Shown here piece by piece: positions 40,939-49,774 of a DNA stretch of 64,000 nucleotides (position 1 is the first letter of the stretch; the number at the start of each line of letters is the position of its first letter). Made by a program: the position numbers and the translations under genes. This DNA is from Sphingobium sp. EP60837 (GTDB lineage: Bacteria > Pseudomonadota > Alphaproteobacteria > Sphingomonadales > Sphingomonadaceae), in the NCBI RefSeq assembly GCF_001658005.1, contig NZ_CP015986.1, positions 2,605,501 through 2,669,500 of the forward strand, read 5' to 3'. Under the pieces are notes generated by a model that was not told where the DNA came from, searched no databases, and saw nothing but the letters and a program-made list of their open reading frames with translations.

Positions 40939-42341
40939 TAGCGTCCGCCCGCCATTTCAAATTCAACATCGACGCCCAGCGCATAGGACCAGACCGCACC
41001 CGCGGGGATATCGACCTGCACGCCCACATGCCGCCCATTGGCCCGCAAAGGCACGCGGCCATTGTCGCGGATGCTGCCCGATGTTCGCGTGGACGCCGTA
41101 TCACCCGCCCGCGCCCGCACATCGACCGTCACGGTTCCCTGCACAGCATCGGACACGACCCGCGCGCCCCTGATCCGCGCCCGCTGCCCGTCGCCGATCT
41201 CGGTCGGCTTGAACGCGAAGGTCGCAGCCATGTTCGAGCCCGAGAGCGTGCTTATCGCGCCACTGTTCGACGCGACCACCAACAGCGGATTGCCGCCTGC
41301 GAAGATGTCACTGTCCAAGCTGATCGGAACTGTGTCGATGCCGCCCGGATAAAGCGCGTCGATCGCCTCCAGGGAGATGCTCGATGTGAAGCCTGAGAAG
41401 ATCGCACGGAGCGACAGGTCGATGGTGGACCATGCGCCCAGCGTCCAGTCATAGCACCAGATGCGGCCCGGCGTGCCCGGTATCGCCCACATCACGGTCG
41501 TTGTCCGCGGGTCAACCGCCGAGGTCATGTTCTTGATGTCGTCGCGGCTGTAGAGGCTGAAAAACTCGCGGTCGATCTTCTCCTGGCCGATCGGGCGCAC
41601 CTCGTTGCGATCGGTGACCTTGAACCCCTCCTCAGAGAGGAAGAACACCAAATTGCCTTCGCGGGCCACCGAGCCCTTTGCCATGCAGCCAATGTCACTG
41701 GCGATCTCGTCAAAGGTCCACCAGGTCACGCCGTCAGCGTTATAGGTTGCCCTCCGTACCGAATTGCGCTGGAGGATGATGCCGGTTTCGCCCCCGGCCA
41801 GCCCCATGATATCGCCGCCATTAGGGAAGGGGACGTATAGCGCCTGATTGATGCCAGCGGTCCATCCCTCGCTGTCATTGTAGCCGGAGATGGCGAGCGT
41901 GTTTCTGGCTGTGGGATCACCGGCAAGAAACACCTGATCGCGCACCGTTGCCACAAGGTCACTCACAGGCGGAGAGCCACCCAAAGCCGCCGCCGTGCCC
42001 GCGGTCAGGTCATATTTGACCGGCGCCCCGCCGTTCACGCCGATAGCCAGATCCCCGAACTGGGTAAAGCGCCAGACTGTGGCGGAGAGCGAGCCAAGTT
42101 CACTGTTCCAGGCTGTTCCATCATAGCTGTAGAGGTTGGTGGCCGTTCCCGCGATCATCGATGCCACGCCATCGGACGACACATAGGACGCGCCGTTTAT
42201 GATGCCCGCCAGCGTGGCGGCAAAAGTGACCGGCGACTTGACCGGGCGATAGCCTTCGGCCGCGGGGAATGCGTTATAAGCCCGCGACAATGCTATAGGC
42301 TTGTCGGGCTCCAGTGGGCCGAAGAGAAGCCGCTTCAGCAC
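40938..42341 (-). CDS. Tail/packaged-DNA stabilisation-like protein (P22 gp10-type position)
   Basis: A 467-residue protein from GTG at 42341 (VLKRLLFGPLEPDKP), overlapping the adaptor stop by 7 bases. It is beta-rich with repeated propeller-like segments such as WRFTQFGDLAIGVNGG, VRDQVFLAGDPT and IWCYDWTLGAWSTID. Proteins of this make-up next to the adaptor act as tail nozzle/stabilisation proteins in short-tailed phages. The assignment rests on position and fold style. Confidence 0.6.
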   Translation of the reverse strand: MLKRLLFGPLEPDKPIALSRAYNAFPAAEGYRPVKSPVTFAATLAGIINGASYVSSDGVASMIAGTATNLYSYDGTAWNSELGSLSATVWRFTQFGDLAIGVNGGAPVKYDLTAGTAAALGGSPPVSDLVATVRDQVFLAGDPTARNTLAISGYNDSEGWTAGINQALYVPFPNGGDIMGLAGGETGIILQRNSVRRATYNADGVTWWTFDEIASDIGCMAKGSVAREGNLVFFLSEEGFKVTDRNEVRPIGQEKIDREFFSLYSRDDIKNMTSAVDPRTTTVMWAIPGTPGRIWCYDWTLGAWSTIDLSLRAIFSGFTSSISLEAIDALYPGGIDTVPISLDSDIFAGGNPLLVVASNSGAISTLSGSNMAATFAFKPTEIGDGQRARIRGARVVSDAVQGTVTVDVRARAGDTASTRTSGSIRDNGRVPLRANGRHVGVQVDIPAGAVWSYALGVDVEFEMAGGR

Positions 42342-42988
42342 CGTGCGCCTCGCACCTGACGGGCAGGAGAGGGGGCCAACGGGCCACCCCACGCATCCTT
42401 GCGGCTCGCCTGCTGCAACTCGGCAATCGCCTCATCGAGATAGGCTTTGCATGTGTCGATCGCGTCAGGGTCGCGGATATAGGTTGCCGCCTGGTGCAGC
42501 GCGCCCCAGACATAGATATCCGGGTTCTCATTCAGCAGCCAATTGGTGGGCTGGCCGGTCCCAAGCGGAGGAATGCGGCGCCAGTAGACAGCCGAAAGCG
42601 TCAGCGGGTTCTCTGCTGACGGCGCCGGGGAGAAGCGCAGATAGCGGCCTTCCACCGCATAGACGCGCGCTTGCCCGAAGCTCGACCATTGCGGCAGGTC
42701 ATTGGAAGCCACTTCCGAAAGCGGTTGTGCAGACCCCGCGACGTTCAGCCGCCGCAGTTTACGGAAGTCATCGGGGAGGGCATATTCCTCGTCCGTGACC
42801 GCCCACACCGCCGCCGTTTCCTGCAAGTTCGTGCGGAGCAAGCGGTTGAGCCGTGCCTCCAGCAGCGCGACAAATTCAGGAATGCGATCGGTCAGGTCGT
42901 CGCGGTCGAGCCAGTCGCCCACCATGGCGACAAGATCGTCATATTCACCGATCGTGCCAGGAACGATTACGTCGAGGGAAATAGCCAT
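42335..42988 (-). CDS. Head-tail adaptor protein (phage adaptor family)
   Basis: A 217-residue helical protein: IGEYDDLVAMVGDWLDRDDL at the start, IPEFVALLEARLNRLLRT, then YALPDDFRKLRRLNV and IYVWGALHQAATYIRDPD. This is the pattern of the phage adaptor proteins that sit below the portal in short-tailed and some long-tailed phages. It lies downstream of the capsid gene and overlaps the stabilisation-like gene. Confidence 0.75.
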   Translation of the reverse strand: MAISLDVIVPGTIGEYDDLVAMVGDWLDRDDLTDRIPEFVALLEARLNRLLRTNLQETAAVWAVTDEEYALPDDFRKLRRLNVAGSAQPLSEVASNDLPQWSSFGQARVYAVEGRYLRFSPAPSAENPLTLSAVYWRRIPPLGTGQPTNWLLNENPDIYVWGALHQAATYIRDPDAIDTCKAYLDEAIAELQQASRKDAWGGPLAPSPARQVRGARC

Positions 42989-42997
42989 GCGGCATCC

Positions 42998-43327
42998 TCA
43001 CATGATGAAGTGGTTGACCCTCAGGTATCGATATTCGGGATCATTCAGCAGGCGCTTGACGCCATCGGCATGAGCCGGGTCCCACGCATTTACCCCGTGC
43101 TTGTGCATCCATTCGAACATGACGGACGCCGGGATGCGGGCCGCGTACCACATGTCGCCGCGCTTATCGAAGCTGTCGGCCTGGGCGGCCTTGTTCTGGT
43201 CAAGGATGGGCTGAACGTCCCAACCCTCGTAGCGAATCTGCACATCGTCAGGCTCGTCGCCCGAGCGAATGAATTTACGGACCCCGTTAAAGGATCCGTC
43301 ATCGATCATTTCCCAATCAGAGCGCAT
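42998..43327 (-). CDS. Hypothetical virion-region protein
   Basis: A 109-residue protein (MRSDWEMIDDGSFNGVRKFI, then QIRYEGWDVQPILDQNKA and RIPASVMFEWMHKHGVNAWD). Similar proteins occur between the capsid and adaptor genes of podovirus-like phages. No function is established. It starts inside the upstream 54-residue gene (11-base overlap). Confidence 0.55.
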   Translation of the reverse strand: MRSDWEMIDDGSFNGVRKFIRSGDEPDDVQIRYEGWDVQPILDQNKAAQADSFDKRGDMWYAARIPASVMFEWMHKHGVNAWDPAHADGVKRLLNDPEYRYLRVNHFIM

Positions 43328-43481
43328 CAGCGAGCCCCTTCTTGATCAGCGCTTCAGCGTCAGCGGTGGGCAGCGTTTCTTCCGCGCCCGTCTCGCGGCG
43401 CACATCGGCGGCAATGAACACGCCATCGCGCTTGATGCGGACCTTGATCGTCTCAGCCTTGGAATGCGTCTTGCGGACCAT
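43317..43481 (-). CDS. Small basic hypothetical protein, 54 residues
   Basis: ATG at 43481 gives MVRKTHSKAETIKVRIKRDG, then VFIAADVRRETGAEETLPTA and an ADAEALIKKGLAD helix. GAGG lies just upstream. A terminator separates it from the capsid gene, so it opens the downstream transcript. The end resembles the short phage proteins that carry a 'dAeaLI..G.A' motif after the capsid gene. It overlaps the next gene by 11 bases. Confidence 0.5.
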   Translation of the reverse strand: MVRKTHSKAETIKVRIKRDGVFIAADVRRETGAEETLPTADAEALIKKGLADAL

Positions 43482-43494
43482 GATCGTTCCTCTG

Positions 43495-43525
43495 AAAAAA
43501 TGGGGCCAGCCCGAAGGCCAGCCCC
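43495..43525 (-). terminator. Terminator after the major capsid gene
   Basis: On the minus strand GGGGCTGGCC and GGCTGGCCCC pair (10 bp with two G-U pairs) around a UUCG tetraloop, followed by ATTTTTT. It lies 9 bases past the capsid stop. It should boost capsid mRNA over distal genes by partial termination. Confidence 0.85.
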
Positions 43526-43533
43526 ACCCCCCG

Positions 43534-44484
43534 TTAAGTCAGGTCGGCCACGATGCCGGAGGCGGCCTGGTTGAGGCAGCGCAGCGCCCATTCGGTGATC
43601 AGCGCCTTGCGGGTGGCAAGGCCGGTCTGGGCCAGCGTATCCACATGCAGCGGATCACCGACCGCGATGTCCCAATAATCCGGGTCCACCAGCAGAGCGG
43701 AGCGTGCATCAGCGAAGCGATCAGGTACGAACTGCACCTCGCCGAAGTCCGACACGTATATATCGGCGCCAGCGATGATCGTCGCCTTCTTGTTGCCGGT
43801 CTCACGGCGCTGCTGGGCGATGCCAGCGAAGGCCGCGGCTGTCTGCTTCTGCGTGCCGTTGGTGATGACCGCCTTGGGATTGCCGCCCGCCGACCATGCC
43901 GACTGAAGGACAGTCTTCAGCAGGGCCTCAGTATAGGCCCGCTGCGTACCGTTGGTGGCCGCCGCGACGATACCCGCCGAGAAGCCGCCATTCGCGCCAG
44001 ACGCGCCGCGCGAGACGTTGCTGGTGAGCCACGCCTGGGCGCCCGCGGTTTCACCCGCAGTGCCCGCAGCCGCCGCAACCGAGGCATAGTTGCCAAGGGC
44101 CCGCTTTTCCATGTCGGTGCGCAGTTCGCGGCCCGACTTCATGATTTCGCGGGCCAGTTCCGACCGGCGACCGGCCTTGTTGGTCCATTCCACGGTCGTG
44201 GACGAGCCGACAACCTTGGTCATGATCTGAGTGTGCGTGCCCACGCGCGTGGTGTTGGCGCGGCTGCCATTGGTGAGGTCATCGCCCTGTACAGCCTTGT
44301 TGTCGTGGTTCGCGGCGGCCAGACCATCGGTCTGCCACTCGGTATAGGTATTGCTCGCCTTCGAGCGCCCGATCATGTCGATGAAGGGGGTTTCGTCGGG
44401 GAACAGTTCGGCGATCTTGTTGTCCAGGTCTTCGCGTACACCGACGCGGGAGACGTTCTGGATGGTATTGCTGGGAACAGCCAT
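43534..44484 (-). CDS. Major capsid protein (SU10/DUF5309-like)
   Basis: A 316-residue protein with the order of a HK97-fold coat protein of the SU10/DUF5309 type. The N-terminus is VREDLDNKIAELFPDETPFIDMIG. Next come TYTEWQTDGLA, a RSELAREIMKSGRELRTDMEKRAL spine helix, and then a Gly/Ala-rich A-domain. It ends in DPLHVDTLAQTGLATRKAL. It lies directly after the scaffold gene and is followed by a strong terminator. Confidence 0.85.
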   Translation of the reverse strand: MAVPSNTIQNVSRVGVREDLDNKIAELFPDETPFIDMIGRSKASNTYTEWQTDGLAAANHDNKAVQGDDLTNGSRANTTRVGTHTQIMTKVVGSSTTVEWTNKAGRRSELAREIMKSGRELRTDMEKRALGNYASVAAAAGTAGETAGAQAWLTSNVSRGASGANGGFSAGIVAAATNGTQRAYTEALLKTVLQSAWSAGGNPKAVITNGTQKQTAAAFAGIAQQRRETGNKKATIIAGADIYVSDFGEVQFVPDRFADARSALLVDPDYWDIAVGDPLHVDTLAQTGLATRKALITEWALRCLNQAASGIVADLT

Positions 44485-44540
44485 ATCAAAACTCCATCAA
44501 GGGAGGGTCGGCGTCATCGCGACGCGGAAACCCGTTTCAT

Positions 44541-45533
44541 TCAGAGACCCAACCAGTCGGCAATGGCAGTTCCGTCCTTGGGATTGGACTTCACGCGGTC
44601 CCATGCCTTCTGGCTATTTGCTGCATTCAATTGCTGCTTGCTCGGCTTGGTGCCGGGGCGGACCATCTTGGGAAGGCCCTTCGCAGCGCGGACGGTCTCC
44701 ATCTGCTTTGCCATCGCCTTGCGGTATTTCTCCGCGTCGGCCTTCCATTCGAGGGCCTTCTTCAAAGCGAGGATGTCAGTAGAGGAGGCTTCCGCCATCA
44801 GCTCGTCTGGATATCCGAGTTCCGCGCCGATGGACTGCAACTGTTCGCGCAGTTTCGGGCCGCTGGATGGGTCGAACCATTCCGGGAGCTGTTCCTGCAA
44901 CCGCTGGGCATCCGAAGCGCGTTCGGCTTGCTGCGACTGTTCCCGCGCAGATTGAGCGGCCGCCTGAGACTGCGCAATCTGCTGGTGCAACTCGCGTTGC
45001 TGGTCAGCGCTGCGCTGGTAGGCGGCCATCTGCCGGTTGTACAATGTTACATCTTCTTGATTCCCGGTGTAAAGCAATCTTTCATCGGGCGCCTGGGGCA
45101 TGATCTGCTGGGCGTAGATGGTGAGCTTCTGCACATGGTCATCATGCAGCTTGGCGATGATATCCCGCGCTTCTGTCGCAACCTGGTTGCGGGTCTGGCT
45201 CGCCTCGAACGCCTTCTGCTTGACGAAATTGTCACGTTCGGTTTCCCGGCGCTGGATTACCGCCTGCGCTTCAGGGGGAAGCTGGGCGAAGAGGGCTTTG
45301 TCCTCCTTCGACCAGCTATGAGGGGCCTCTACCGCGGGGGTTTCCGCCTCTTCCTCATCATCGCCCTGTTCGGCATCATCCTCGGCGGCTTCATCGCCCT
45401 CCTCGGCTTCCGAAAGGTCGATTTCATCCCCGTCCTCCTGCTGCTCCTGCTCTTCCTGTTCCTCTTCAGGACCAAGGATCGCATCCAGTTCGGGGCCAAG
45501 GACGCTCTCCAGCGTGCTTGAATCTACGGGCAT
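44541..45533 (-). CDS. Capsid scaffolding protein
   Basis: A 330-residue protein. The first 70 residues are extremely acidic (EEEQEEQEQQEDGDEID), and the middle is a long Gln/Ala/Glu coiled coil (about 85-215). A C-terminal basic helical segment (AKGLPKMVRPGTKPSKQQ) would contact the coat. This composition and the portal-scaffold-capsid order identify the scaffold. No protease domain is visible. Confidence 0.75.
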   Translation of the reverse strand: MPVDSSTLESVLGPELDAILGPEEEQEEQEQQEDGDEIDLSEAEEGDEAAEDDAEQGDDEEEAETPAVEAPHSWSKEDKALFAQLPPEAQAVIQRRETERDNFVKQKAFEASQTRNQVATEARDIIAKLHDDHVQKLTIYAQQIMPQAPDERLLYTGNQEDVTLYNRQMAAYQRSADQQRELHQQIAQSQAAAQSAREQSQQAERASDAQRLQEQLPEWFDPSSGPKLREQLQSIGAELGYPDELMAEASSTDILALKKALEWKADAEKYRKAMAKQMETVRAAKGLPKMVRPGTKPSKQQLNAANSQKAWDRVKSNPKDGTAIADWLGL

Positions 45534-45546
45534 CGTTCAGCCTCCT

Positions 45547-45870
45547 TCAGTTAGGCGCAAAATTGAGGAACCGGCGCTTGGCCGGGGACATGGCGGCAAT
45601 CTCTTGAGCGCGGGACTTCTCTTTCGCCGCAACATCACCATCCTTCATGGCGGCCATTAGCTGAGCTTCCACGGTGTTGATGACGCGCTGGGCGACCGAG
45701 AGATTGATGATCTTCTGCGGCTTGTCGGGCTCGTTGATCGCCGCACGCATCTGCGCCTCGCGATATTCCTCACGCAGGGCTTCGATGGTGGGCGTGATGA
45801 ACTCCAGCGCCTGCTTGGCGGAGAGGGCACGCTTGCGGCGCTCGTCCAGTTCGAGGATGCGTTCGCTCAT
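45547..45870 (-). CDS. Hypothetical helical protein between portal and scaffold
   Basis: A 107-residue, almost wholly helical protein (SERILELDERRKRALSAKQA, then YREAQMRAAINEPDKPQKII) ending AAMSPAKRRFLNFAPN. Its ATG overlaps the portal stop by 4 bases. The family is not recognised; position suggests a head-assembly or portal-associated role. Confidence 0.55.
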   Translation of the reverse strand: MSERILELDERRKRALSAKQALEFITPTIEALREEYREAQMRAAINEPDKPQKIINLSVAQRVINTVEAQLMAAMKDGDVAAKEKSRAQEIAAMSPAKRRFLNFAPN

Positions 45871-47900
45871 TCCGCCAAATCTCCGCCAGGCCGCATCTCA
45901 GGTAGGGCGTTTTCCGCCTCCCGATCCTTACGGGCCATTTCCTGGTCAAAGGCAAAGCGCCGCTCTGCCATGCTCTCTTCAAACGCCTGCCGACGCAGCG
46001 CCAAGGACGCCTCAAACTCGGCCCGCTGTCGGGCAAGCTGCTCGCTGAGCGCGGCCTGTTCGCGCTTGGCCTGCAGATCATATTCGTTCTGCTGCTGCTT
46101 CAGATGGGCATCGATCTGCTGCTGCTGCTCCTTCAACTGTGCATCGGCCTGCACCTTTACCAGCGCTGGATCGGGGGCAGGTTCTTCCTGCTCCTGCGGG
46201 TCGTCAGGGCTCGGCCAATAGTCGGTCGGCACACCAAGCCCCAGATCCTTGACCAGCGCGGCCACGCTGTTGAAGAAATGCTCGGGCTTGATCGGGATTT
46301 CCGACTGTGCCGCGGCCTGCTGCAACTGGATCAGCATCATGCGGTTCTGCACCCGCTCATCCTTGCGGCCCGTGCCCAGACCGACGCGGACACGGATGTT
46401 CATGTCTTCGGGCCACTGGCGCGGGTTCACCTGCCGTTCTTCGCCGTCGATGCTGACAGTGGTGGGCTGACCAAAGCGGCACAGCAGCCGGTATTTCTTC
46501 AGCATCAACCGGGCGAAGGCTTCCGCGAAGTTGCGGGCCAGATATTCCTCAATCTGCTGCCCCTGCGCCTGCATTAGCGCGGTGCCGGTCGCGGTCTTGT
46601 TTAGGGCGTCCGCGTCGAGGCCCTGATTGAGCCGGGTAATGCCGGTGCGGCTTTCCTTCTCGCCGTTCAGCACCTCCATCACTTCGAAGGCGGACTGTGC
46701 CGCAAAGGGCAGGGTGACAGCGATCGGTGGTTGCTGGCCGATATGGCGGATGATGCCGCCAGGACGGTTGGTGGTCAGCAGGTCGTCAATCGTGCTGTCG
46801 CCGATCGATGCTTCGTTGAGCGTCCAGCGCGGATTGTTGGTGAGATAGAGATTGTCGAGCCCCTGCCGCATCAGCACCGAGCGCGTGCGCTGAATGTCCA
46901 TCACCTTGTCGGCAAGGGATTGGCCCACCAGTCGGCCCGGCATCGGGAAGGGGCACCAGATGACGCCCGGTTGCTCATCGATCGGCTCAACGTCGAGCAT
47001 GTGGGAGCCGACGCGCAGGCATTTCAGCAGTTCGGCAATGCCGTCGCCGTCGAGATCGAAGCGGCAATATTCCTCATACAGCCAGACCGAGCGGTTGGCC
47101 CCGGTGCGGTAATCAAAGCTGCTGTCATTATGCCCGCCATCGCGCGCGCGGGCCAGTTGGTTGAAGTCGTCCCCGCCATCATCGCTAAGGCCCGACACAT
47201 CAAAGCCCATCTCAGCAATCTCGCTGACGGTTTTCTTCGTCTTGAACACGGAATAGACACAGGCGCGGTCCAGGTCGCGAGCATCAGCAGCAAAGCCGTG
47301 CTCCTCGTTGGGCGTCACATAGTCCTGGAGGATGGGCGGCTGCGGCTCCAGCCATGCCACAGCATATTGCTGGCCGATGTCATCCATCTGCGCCTGCTGG
47401 ATGAACTGCACGCCCTGGTCTGCCATCACGGCGATCTCTTCGACCGAAAGGACTTCCTCACGGCGAAGGGGGGCGCGTTCCTCTATGCAGCATTTGACGA
47501 CGCTGCTCTTCTCCAGCAGCCCCGCCTTGATCCAGTCATGGATGATCGAATAGCCGTCCTGCCCCTGGTAGAACTCGCGGCTGACAAGCGCGGTCGCCTC
47601 CTCGGCAAGCTGCTTGTTGGGGTGCTCGAACTCCACAACATTGTCGCCGCTCACCATCGTGCGCAGCAGCGATACGGTCATGTAGTCGATCACCTCGGCA
47701 ACGTCGCGGGTGACGATCTGGCTCTTGCCGTCCTCCTCGTCGCCAAAGGGCTCGCCATTGTAGAAGTCGAGCGCGGTCATGCGCTCATCGGTTAGCTCGC
47801 TGTCATAGGCCCGCTGCTCTTCCTCGCGCAGGAATGCCAGCAGCGCCTCGTAGTCGGGCTGCGCCTCTTCGGTTTCAAGCGTGAATGGAGCGGTTGCCAT
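45867..47900 (-). CDS. Portal protein (podovirus/P22-like)
   Basis: A 677-residue protein from ATG at 47900, overlapping the terminase stop (TGATG). It starts in a helical clip region (DYEALLAFLREEEQRAYDSE, then MTALDFYNGEPFGDEEDGKS) and has SLLRTMVSGDNVVEFEHPN and PGRLVGQSLADKVMDIQRTRS, typical of large short-tailed-phage portals. A 100-residue C-terminal Gln/Glu coiled coil (about 565-660) would form the barrel. It is the dodecameric DNA channel. Confidence 0.85.
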   Translation of the reverse strand: MATAPFTLETEEAQPDYEALLAFLREEEQRAYDSELTDERMTALDFYNGEPFGDEEDGKSQIVTRDVAEVIDYMTVSLLRTMVSGDNVVEFEHPNKQLAEEATALVSREFYQGQDGYSIIHDWIKAGLLEKSSVVKCCIEERAPLRREEVLSVEEIAVMADQGVQFIQQAQMDDIGQQYAVAWLEPQPPILQDYVTPNEEHGFAADARDLDRACVYSVFKTKKTVSEIAEMGFDVSGLSDDGGDDFNQLARARDGGHNDSSFDYRTGANRSVWLYEEYCRFDLDGDGIAELLKCLRVGSHMLDVEPIDEQPGVIWCPFPMPGRLVGQSLADKVMDIQRTRSVLMRQGLDNLYLTNNPRWTLNEASIGDSTIDDLLTTNRPGGIIRHIGQQPPIAVTLPFAAQSAFEVMEVLNGEKESRTGITRLNQGLDADALNKTATGTALMQAQGQQIEEYLARNFAEAFARLMLKKYRLLCRFGQPTTVSIDGEERQVNPRQWPEDMNIRVRVGLGTGRKDERVQNRMMLIQLQQAAAQSEIPIKPEHFFNSVAALVKDLGLGVPTDYWPSPDDPQEQEEPAPDPALVKVQADAQLKEQQQQIDAHLKQQQNEYDLQAKREQAALSEQLARQRAEFEASLALRRQAFEESMAERRFAFDQEMARKDREAENALPEMRPGGDLAE

Positions 47901-49195
47901 CAAACGATGCCCTTGCTGGAATATTGGATGGGACGAGCGGCTTTCGGCTCGCGATAGGAAACGGCGACCAGCCCGAAGGCGTCGGCGCCGTGAGAGGCCC
48001 AGTCATGATTAGGGCCGAGACCAATGCCCCGTTCTGGATCGCGCTTTTCGTGATACCAACCGATGGCATCGATGCCGCCCGCGCACTTGTCGGCGTCGAA
48101 CCACATCTGGGGAAACAGCCTGCGCGCAGCCTCAATCCGCTGCATCGCTGCCCCTGCGCCCTGATTGGGCACCACTTCAACCTGAAACCCAGCCTGCCTC
48201 AGTGCGCCTTCGTAGGTAGTCTGATAGACCTTCTCATGGGCGGCGCCGTCATGCGGAAGGATGCAATGGGCATTCTCATAACCATGCGAGCGCAGCCACT
48301 GGATATGGCTGGCAAGCGGCTGTCCAACCGCTTCGTAATAGTCGAGAAAACGGATTTCCTTGCCGATGAACTGGACGATCCAAATGGCGGTCGCATCAGC
48401 CTTCGCCCCGGTGCCGCCAATGTCCCAAACCGCCCGGAGCGTCATCAGCGGGTCGGCGGCAATCCTGCCGACGCGGTTCTCCAGCTTCGCTTGGGTCAGT
48501 GCCTTGGCGTAATAGGCGCCCTCAATGACGGTGAGATATTCACCCTCCCAGACATGCCCATATTGATCGGGACGCTCGCGCTGATCCTTCAGCCGCACGC
48601 GATCGAGGATTGCCGGGAACCACGGATTGTCCCGCCAATTCATCTCAACGATCTTGGCGCGCGGATCATTGTCGTTGGCGTGGCGAAAGCGCTGGTTCGT
48701 CGCGCTGTTCTTGCGCTCAGGGTTCCAGGTTAGCCAAAGCTCACTATCCTCTTCACGCAGTGTCGGGATCAGCTTTGCCCACGCCTCTTCCGTGACCGGC
48801 TCCGCCTCATCGATCCACGCCAACAAAATGCGGAACTTCGACTTGATGCTGTTGAGGTTACGCGACAGGCCGACGAACGAATAGGAGACGCGCCCGCTCT
48901 TGGTGCGGATATAGGTTTCACCAATGTCGAAGTGGGGAGCCAGCCATTCCGTCTCACGGATCGCAGCCTTGATCTCCTCCAGCGAGGAATCGGCCAGGCT
49001 GTTCATGAACTGGCGGGCGCACAGGATGATGCCCTGCCGCCCTTCCATATCCCATTTGTACGCCTTCACCGCTGTCATCAGCGCGAAGGTACGCGTCTTT
49101 GCTGAGCCGCGACCGCCATAGGCCCCGCGCGTGTCTGCCTCACCCTCGAACACCGGCACCAGCTTGGCGGGTATCTTGATCTGCGCCGCTGTCAT
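47900..49195 (-). CDS. Terminase large subunit
   Basis: A 431-residue packaging motor. The ATPase domain has Walker A GGRGSAKT (27-34) and Walker B LLAWIDEAE. The nuclease domain begins around AVWDIGGTGAKADATAIWIVQ (about 250), with acidic metal ligands and a later FDADKCAGGIDAIGWYHEK. It cuts and translocates phage DNA into the prohead. It is coupled to the small subunit gene (4-base overlap) and the portal. Confidence 0.92.
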   Translation of the reverse strand: MTAAQIKIPAKLVPVFEGEADTRGAYGGRGSAKTRTFALMTAVKAYKWDMEGRQGIILCARQFMNSLADSSLEEIKAAIRETEWLAPHFDIGETYIRTKSGRVSYSFVGLSRNLNSIKSKFRILLAWIDEAEPVTEEAWAKLIPTLREEDSELWLTWNPERKNSATNQRFRHANDNDPRAKIVEMNWRDNPWFPAILDRVRLKDQRERPDQYGHVWEGEYLTVIEGAYYAKALTQAKLENRVGRIAADPLMTLRAVWDIGGTGAKADATAIWIVQFIGKEIRFLDYYEAVGQPLASHIQWLRSHGYENAHCILPHDGAAHEKVYQTTYEGALRQAGFQVEVVPNQGAGAAMQRIEAARRLFPQMWFDADKCAGGIDAIGWYHEKRDPERGIGLGPNHDWASHGADAFGLVAVSYREPKAARPIQYSSKGIV

Positions 49196-49497
49196 TCGGG
49201 CGAGACCCCGACCAGTTCAATGCGCGTGACCTTGATCGGGCCGCCATCCTCCCCTGTGACCTGCATGGGCAGGACCTTGCCAAGCAGCGGCAAGAAGGAT
49301 TGCGGGTTGGCGGTCGCCTGCGTGACGAGATAGCCGATCAAGCCATCTTTGCCGCCTGCCTTCGTAGCGGCCTGAAGGATCGCGTCCTTCAACATGGTGG
49401 TGGTTTTGTTGGGAACACCCTTGGGCCGACCGGGGCCGGGGGTGCCATCCCCGACCTTCCGTTTTCCAGTCGTTTTTTTTACGCCCACCTCGGTCAT
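49192..49497 (-). CDS. Putative terminase small subunit (DUF5681-like)
   Basis: A 101-residue protein with a basic N-terminus (KKTTGKRKVGDGTPGPGRPKGVPNKTTT) and a helical middle. The GPGRPKGVPN pattern is that of the DUF5681-type proteins that precede terminase large genes. It would bind DNA for packaging. ATGA overlap with the large subunit supports this. Confidence 0.7.
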   Translation of the reverse strand: MTEVGVKKTTGKRKVGDGTPGPGRPKGVPNKTTTMLKDAILQAATKAGGKDGLIGYLVTQATANPQSFLPLLGKVLPMQVTGEDGGPIKVTRIELVGVSPE

Positions 49498-49594
49498 AGT
49501 GGGAAACCAATTACAGCAGCTTCAAACCCTTGTGCATGGGGCAAAAATCACAGGGAACTTGCGGAGTCGTGCGGGGTTTCAGAAGTCCCCCCGA

Positions 49595-49774
49595 CTACCC
49601 CGCCAGTGCTGCGTGTGCTGGCGGGGATTGCTCCGCCCTCCGCAATATCCGCTTCACATGGCTGCGCTCCGCGCCCGTGCAGCGGCAGACCTGCATGATG
49701 CTGCAAGGTCCATGCTTCTGCCAATAGTTCAATACCCGCGCCCTGGTGACAGGCGGTCGCCCCCGATTAGACAA
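49595..49774 (-). CDS. Small helix-turn-helix protein
   Basis: A 59-residue protein from a TTG start at 49774, preceded by GGGGGG six bases upstream; a TGA in frame just upstream excludes a longer form. The start overlaps the stop of the preceding gene by 8 bases. The sequence RARVLNYWQKHGPCSIMQ, then CRCTGAERSHVKRILRRAE, reads as a compact winged-helix DNA-binding fold. A regulator of late genes or a packaging accessory would fit the position just upstream of terminase. Confidence 0.55.
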   Translation of the reverse strand: MSNRGRPPVTRARVLNYWQKHGPCSIMQVCRCTGAERSHVKRILRRAEQSPPAHAALAG

